A DNA stretch of 8,696 nt, taken from positions 1 through 8,696 of the forward strand of contig JALFHA010000068.1 of the NCBI GenBank assembly GCA_022776785.1. The letters run 5' to 3'. The notes under the pieces are model-generated. The model ran no database searches. It worked only from the letters and a program-made list of their open reading frames with translations, and had not been told where the DNA came from. A program made the position numbers and the translations under genes. This document shows, one piece after another, positions 6,691 through 8,696 of the stretch; the stretch's first letter is position 1; each line of letters opens with the position of its first letter. The DNA is from Clostridiales bacterium. GTDB lineage: Bacteria > Bacillota > Clostridia > Christensenellales > Aristaeellaceae.

Positions 6691-6918
6691 TTACTGCTTG
6701 GCCTCGATGTACTTGACCATGTCGCCGACGGTCTTGACCTTCTCAATCGCGTCGTCCTCGACCTCGATGCCGAACTCGCTCTCCACGTCCATGACGAGCA
6801 TCATCACGGAAGCGCTGTCCGCCTTGAGATCCTCCTTGAGCCGGGCCTCGGGCCTGACCTCATCCTCCGACACGCCGAGCTGGTCGGCCACCATCGCCTT
6901 GAGCTTCTCGTAAACCAT
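6691..6918 (-). CDS. acpP: Acyl carrier protein
   Basis: A 75-residue acidic protein with the length and four-helix pattern of a type II acyl carrier protein, which carries growing acyl chains in the cytoplasm on a 4'-phosphopantetheine arm. The N-terminus MVYEKLKAMVADQLGVSEDEV and the C-terminal EFGIEVEDDAIEKVKTVGDM are typical. The prosthetic-group site is expected at Ser35 in the context KADSASVMMLVMD. Most AcpP proteins have D-S-L-D here, so the Asp and Ser are kept but the following Leu-Asp is Ala-Ser. It remains probable, not proven, that AcpS modifies it. The start is ATG at 6918 with GGAGGG at 6926-6931, spaced 7 nt. It sits between plsX and rnc as in many Bacillota, which favours a fatty-acid carrier over a carrier for a secondary metabolite. 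A terminator-like hairpin begins 10 nt after its TAA stop. Confidence 0.93.
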   Translation of the reverse strand: MVYEKLKAMVADQLGVSEDEVRPEARLKEDLKADSASVMMLVMDVESEFGIEVEDDAIEKVKTVGDMVKYIEAKQ

Positions 6919-6992
6919 GATTAAACCCTCCGTTTCACTTGTTCTGTATTCACCATTCGCATTTCTGCGTCATGCGACAGGGATTGGGCCGC

Positions 6993-8045
6993 TTACGCCT
7001 GCGGCTTTTCCTCCTGTGCCTCCGGCGCGCGCGTCATCAGGGCGAGCTCCTCGCGGATGACGTCCGTCACGCCCGAGAGCACCACGCTGCGCGCCTGGCG
7101 CAGCGCGCAGAAGATCGCGCGGGCGTTGGAATTGCCGTGCGCCTTGATGACCGTGCCCTCCACGCCCAGCAGCGGCGCGCCGCCGATCTCGGTGGAATCG
7201 AAGCTCTTCTTGAGCGCGCGGAAGGAATCCTTCGCCAGCAGCGCGGCGACCTTGCCCTTCATGGAGCCCATGAGCTCCTTCTTGATCATCCCGAAGAGCA
7301 GCGACACCACGCCCTCCGTGTTCTTGAGCAGCACGTTGCCCGCGAAGCCGTCCGTCGCCAGCACGTCGCAGCAGCCGGTGAGCGCGTCGCGCGCCTCGAC
7401 ATTGCCGCAGAACTCGAAGGGCTGCTCCTGCGCCATGAGCTTGTAGGTCTCCTGCGCCTGCTCGTTGCCCTTGGCGGCCTCCGCGCCGATGTTAAGCAGG
7501 CCGACCTGCGGCTTGTCCACGTTCATCACACGGCGCATGTAGGCGCTGCCCATCAGGCCGAACTCCACAACCCACTCGGGCTTGCAGTCCACATTCGCGC
7601 CGGCGTCCACCATCAGCAGCGGACGGCCCGGCACGGGCAGCAGCGTCGCCAGCGCGGGACGGCCGACGCCCTTGATGCGCCCGAGCTTGAACATCGCGCC
7701 CGCCATCAGCGCGCCGGTGGAGCCGGCGGAGACGAACGCGTCCGCCTCCTTGCGGCGCACCATGTCCATGCCCACGCAGAAGTTGGAATTCTTCTTTCTG
7801 CGCAGCGCCATGACCGGGTGCTCCTGCGGGGTGATGACCTCCGGCGCATCCACGATGCTCAGGCGGGACTTCACCAGCCCGTAGCCCTCCTTGTCCGCGC
7901 AGGCGGAGAGCGCCTGCTCGAGCACCTGCTGCGGGCCGACGAGCGCAATTTCCACATCGTCAAACTCGCGCAGCGCGGCAATCGCGCCGTCTACGTTGAT
8001 CTGCGGCGCGTCGTCGCCGCCCATGCCGTCCAGCACAATCTTCAT
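6993..8045 (-). CDS. plsX: Phosphate acyltransferase PlsX
   Basis: PlsX converts acyl-ACP and inorganic phosphate to acyl-phosphate and free ACP. It is a peripheral membrane enzyme, and its product feeds PlsY, which acylates glycerol-3-phosphate to begin phospholipid synthesis. The 350-residue length is normal for the family. Family landmarks are the N-terminal MKIVLDGMGGDDAP, the PQEHPVMALRRKKNS segment, AFVSAGSTGALMAGA, and LMVDAGANVDCKPEW followed by LLNIGAEAAKGNE. The ATG start at 8045 is supported by AAGGAGG at 8053-8059, spaced 7 nt, and by the N-terminus matching the family exactly. The stop is TAA at 6993-6995. It lies 74 nt ahead of acpP, whose product is released in the PlsX reaction. 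I see no FapR-like palindrome in the 63 nt upstream and no fapR, fabD or fabG beside it, unlike Bacillus subtilis. Confidence 0.97.
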   Translation of the reverse strand: MKIVLDGMGGDDAPQINVDGAIAALREFDDVEIALVGPQQVLEQALSACADKEGYGLVKSRLSIVDAPEVITPQEHPVMALRRKKNSNFCVGMDMVRRKEADAFVSAGSTGALMAGAMFKLGRIKGVGRPALATLLPVPGRPLLMVDAGANVDCKPEWVVEFGLMGSAYMRRVMNVDKPQVGLLNIGAEAAKGNEQAQETYKLMAQEQPFEFCGNVEARDALTGCCDVLATDGFAGNVLLKNTEGVVSLLFGMIKKELMGSMKGKVAALLAKDSFRALKKSFDSTEIGGAPLLGVEGTVIKAHGNSNARAIFCALRQARSVVLSGVTDVIREELALMTRAPEAQEEKPQA

Positions 8046-8108
8046 CGGATTTCCTCCTTGACCGTTGAATTCTTGCAGGGGCTGCGGCCCAAATCAGGCC
8101 TCGCCCGT

Positions 8109-8696
8109 TCATTTTCGCAGCATTGCCGCCTGCGCGAAGGCGTGCATCCCGATGCCCGCGGCGACAGCGAGGTTCAGCGAGTCGATTTTCCCGCTGTGCG
8201 GAATGAGCGTGCTGACGCCCAGCGCCGCGAAGCTGTCCGGCAGACCGCTCGCCTCGTTGCCAAAGACGAGCGAGAACGGCCCATCCACACGCGAGACGGC
8301 CTCCTCAAGCGTCACGGCGCCCGTGAGCATGAACGGGAAGAGCTGCCTGTCCGGGAATTCCTCCCGATACGCCTCAAAGGTATCGAAGTGGCGCACGTGC
8401 AGCGAGAAGGCCGCGCCCATCGAGGCGCGCGTCACCCTCGGGTCGTCGGAATCGACGGCCGGGCGGATGACGGCCACGTTCGTCATGCCGAAGCCAAGCG
8501 CCGTGCGCAGGATCGTGCCCATGTTGCCGCTGTCACTCGGGTGGTGCAGGACGACGTGCGGCGCAGTCTGGTCGAAGACGCCCTCCTGCTTGCGGTAGAC
8601 CATCGCGGCAAAGCAGTTTTCCTTTTTGGAGATGCGCTCCAGCGCCCTGTCCGCGATCTCCACGCGTACGCCCGCCGCCAGCGCCGCCTCGCGCAG
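8109..8696 (-). CDS. SpoU/TrmH-family RNA 2'-O-ribose methyltransferase, 5' end outside the window
   Basis: This is the C-terminal 195 residues of a SPOUT-fold RNA ribose methyltransferase, which transfers methyl from S-adenosylmethionine to a 2'-OH of tRNA or rRNA. The three family motifs are visible in order: motif 1 SGNMGTILRTALGFG (invariant Asn and Arg), motif 2 LVFGNEASGLP, and motif 3 IPHSGKIDSLNLAVAAGI, which forms part of the knotted cofactor site. A GTG at 8661-8663 could be read as a start, but the frame stays open to the window edge (LREAALAAGVR precedes it) and no Shine-Dalgarno site is seen there, so I treat the gene as partial. The missing part should hold the rest of an N-terminal substrate-binding domain. 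The stop is TGA at 8109-8111, 63 nt ahead of plsX on the same strand, so co-transcription is possible. The family is secure; the RNA substrate and target nucleotide cannot be read from sequence, so no symbol is given. Confidence 0.92.
   Translation of the reverse strand: MREAALAAGVRVEIADRALERISKKENCFAAMVYRKQEGVFDQTAPHVVLHHPSDSGNMGTILRTALGFGMTNVAVIRPAVDSDDPRVTRASMGAAFSLHVRHFDTFEAYREEFPDRQLFPFMLTGAVTLEEAVSRVDGPFSLVFGNEASGLPDSFAALGVSTLIPHSGKIDSLNLAVAAGIGMHAFAQAAMLRK

Noticed and set aside
6957..6977. TCGCAT/ATGCGA inverted repeat between plsX and acpP
   Set aside because: A 6-bp stem without a U-tract is within chance and no regulator site is recognisable.

Overview
The window is a GC-rich bacterial chromosome segment in which every convincing gene lies on the minus strand. 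Transcription reads from high to low coordinates: SpoU/TrmH-type RNA methyltransferase (cut by the right edge), plsX, acpP, rnc, smc, ftsY, then a small membrane protein of unknown function. The plsX-acpP-rnc-smc-ftsY order, strong AGGAGG-type ribosome binding sites and two GTG starts with good Shine-Dalgarno sites point to Bacillota, most likely a high-GC member of Clostridia. The order or family cannot be fixed from this sequence alone.

Region by region (plus-strand coordinates): 1-183 is a gene-free AT-richer stretch with a hairpin that could terminate the minus-strand operon. 184-340 holds a compact 143-bp MITE-like element (191-333) with 16-bp terminal inverted repeats and a perfect 7-bp flanking target duplication, TTACATC. 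350-895 encodes the small membrane protein; 926-2014 ftsY, with an 18-bp minisatellite in its Ala/Gln-rich N-terminal linker; 2071-5640 smc. 5641-5879 is a 239-nt gap without a convincing gene. 5880-6563 is rnc. 6564-6690 holds two back-to-back hairpins, one terminator-like behind acpP and one a 21-bp stem just ahead of the rnc ribosome binding site. 6691-6918 is acpP, 6993-8045 plsX, and 8109-8696 the methyltransferase fragment.

The genes join phospholipid and fatty-acid synthesis (PlsX makes acyl-phosphate from acyl-ACP; AcpP is the carrier) to RNA processing (RNase III), chromosome condensation (SMC) and co-translational membrane targeting (FtsY, the SRP receptor). This is a conserved housekeeping neighbourhood. 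The less ordinary parts are the MITE-like element, the long stem in the rnc leader (a possible RNase III self-cleavage site), the unusual D-S-A-S sequence at the carrier-protein phosphopantetheine site, and the uncharacterised membrane protein that ends the operon. I found no CRISPR array, tRNA, rRNA, phage gene or defence system.
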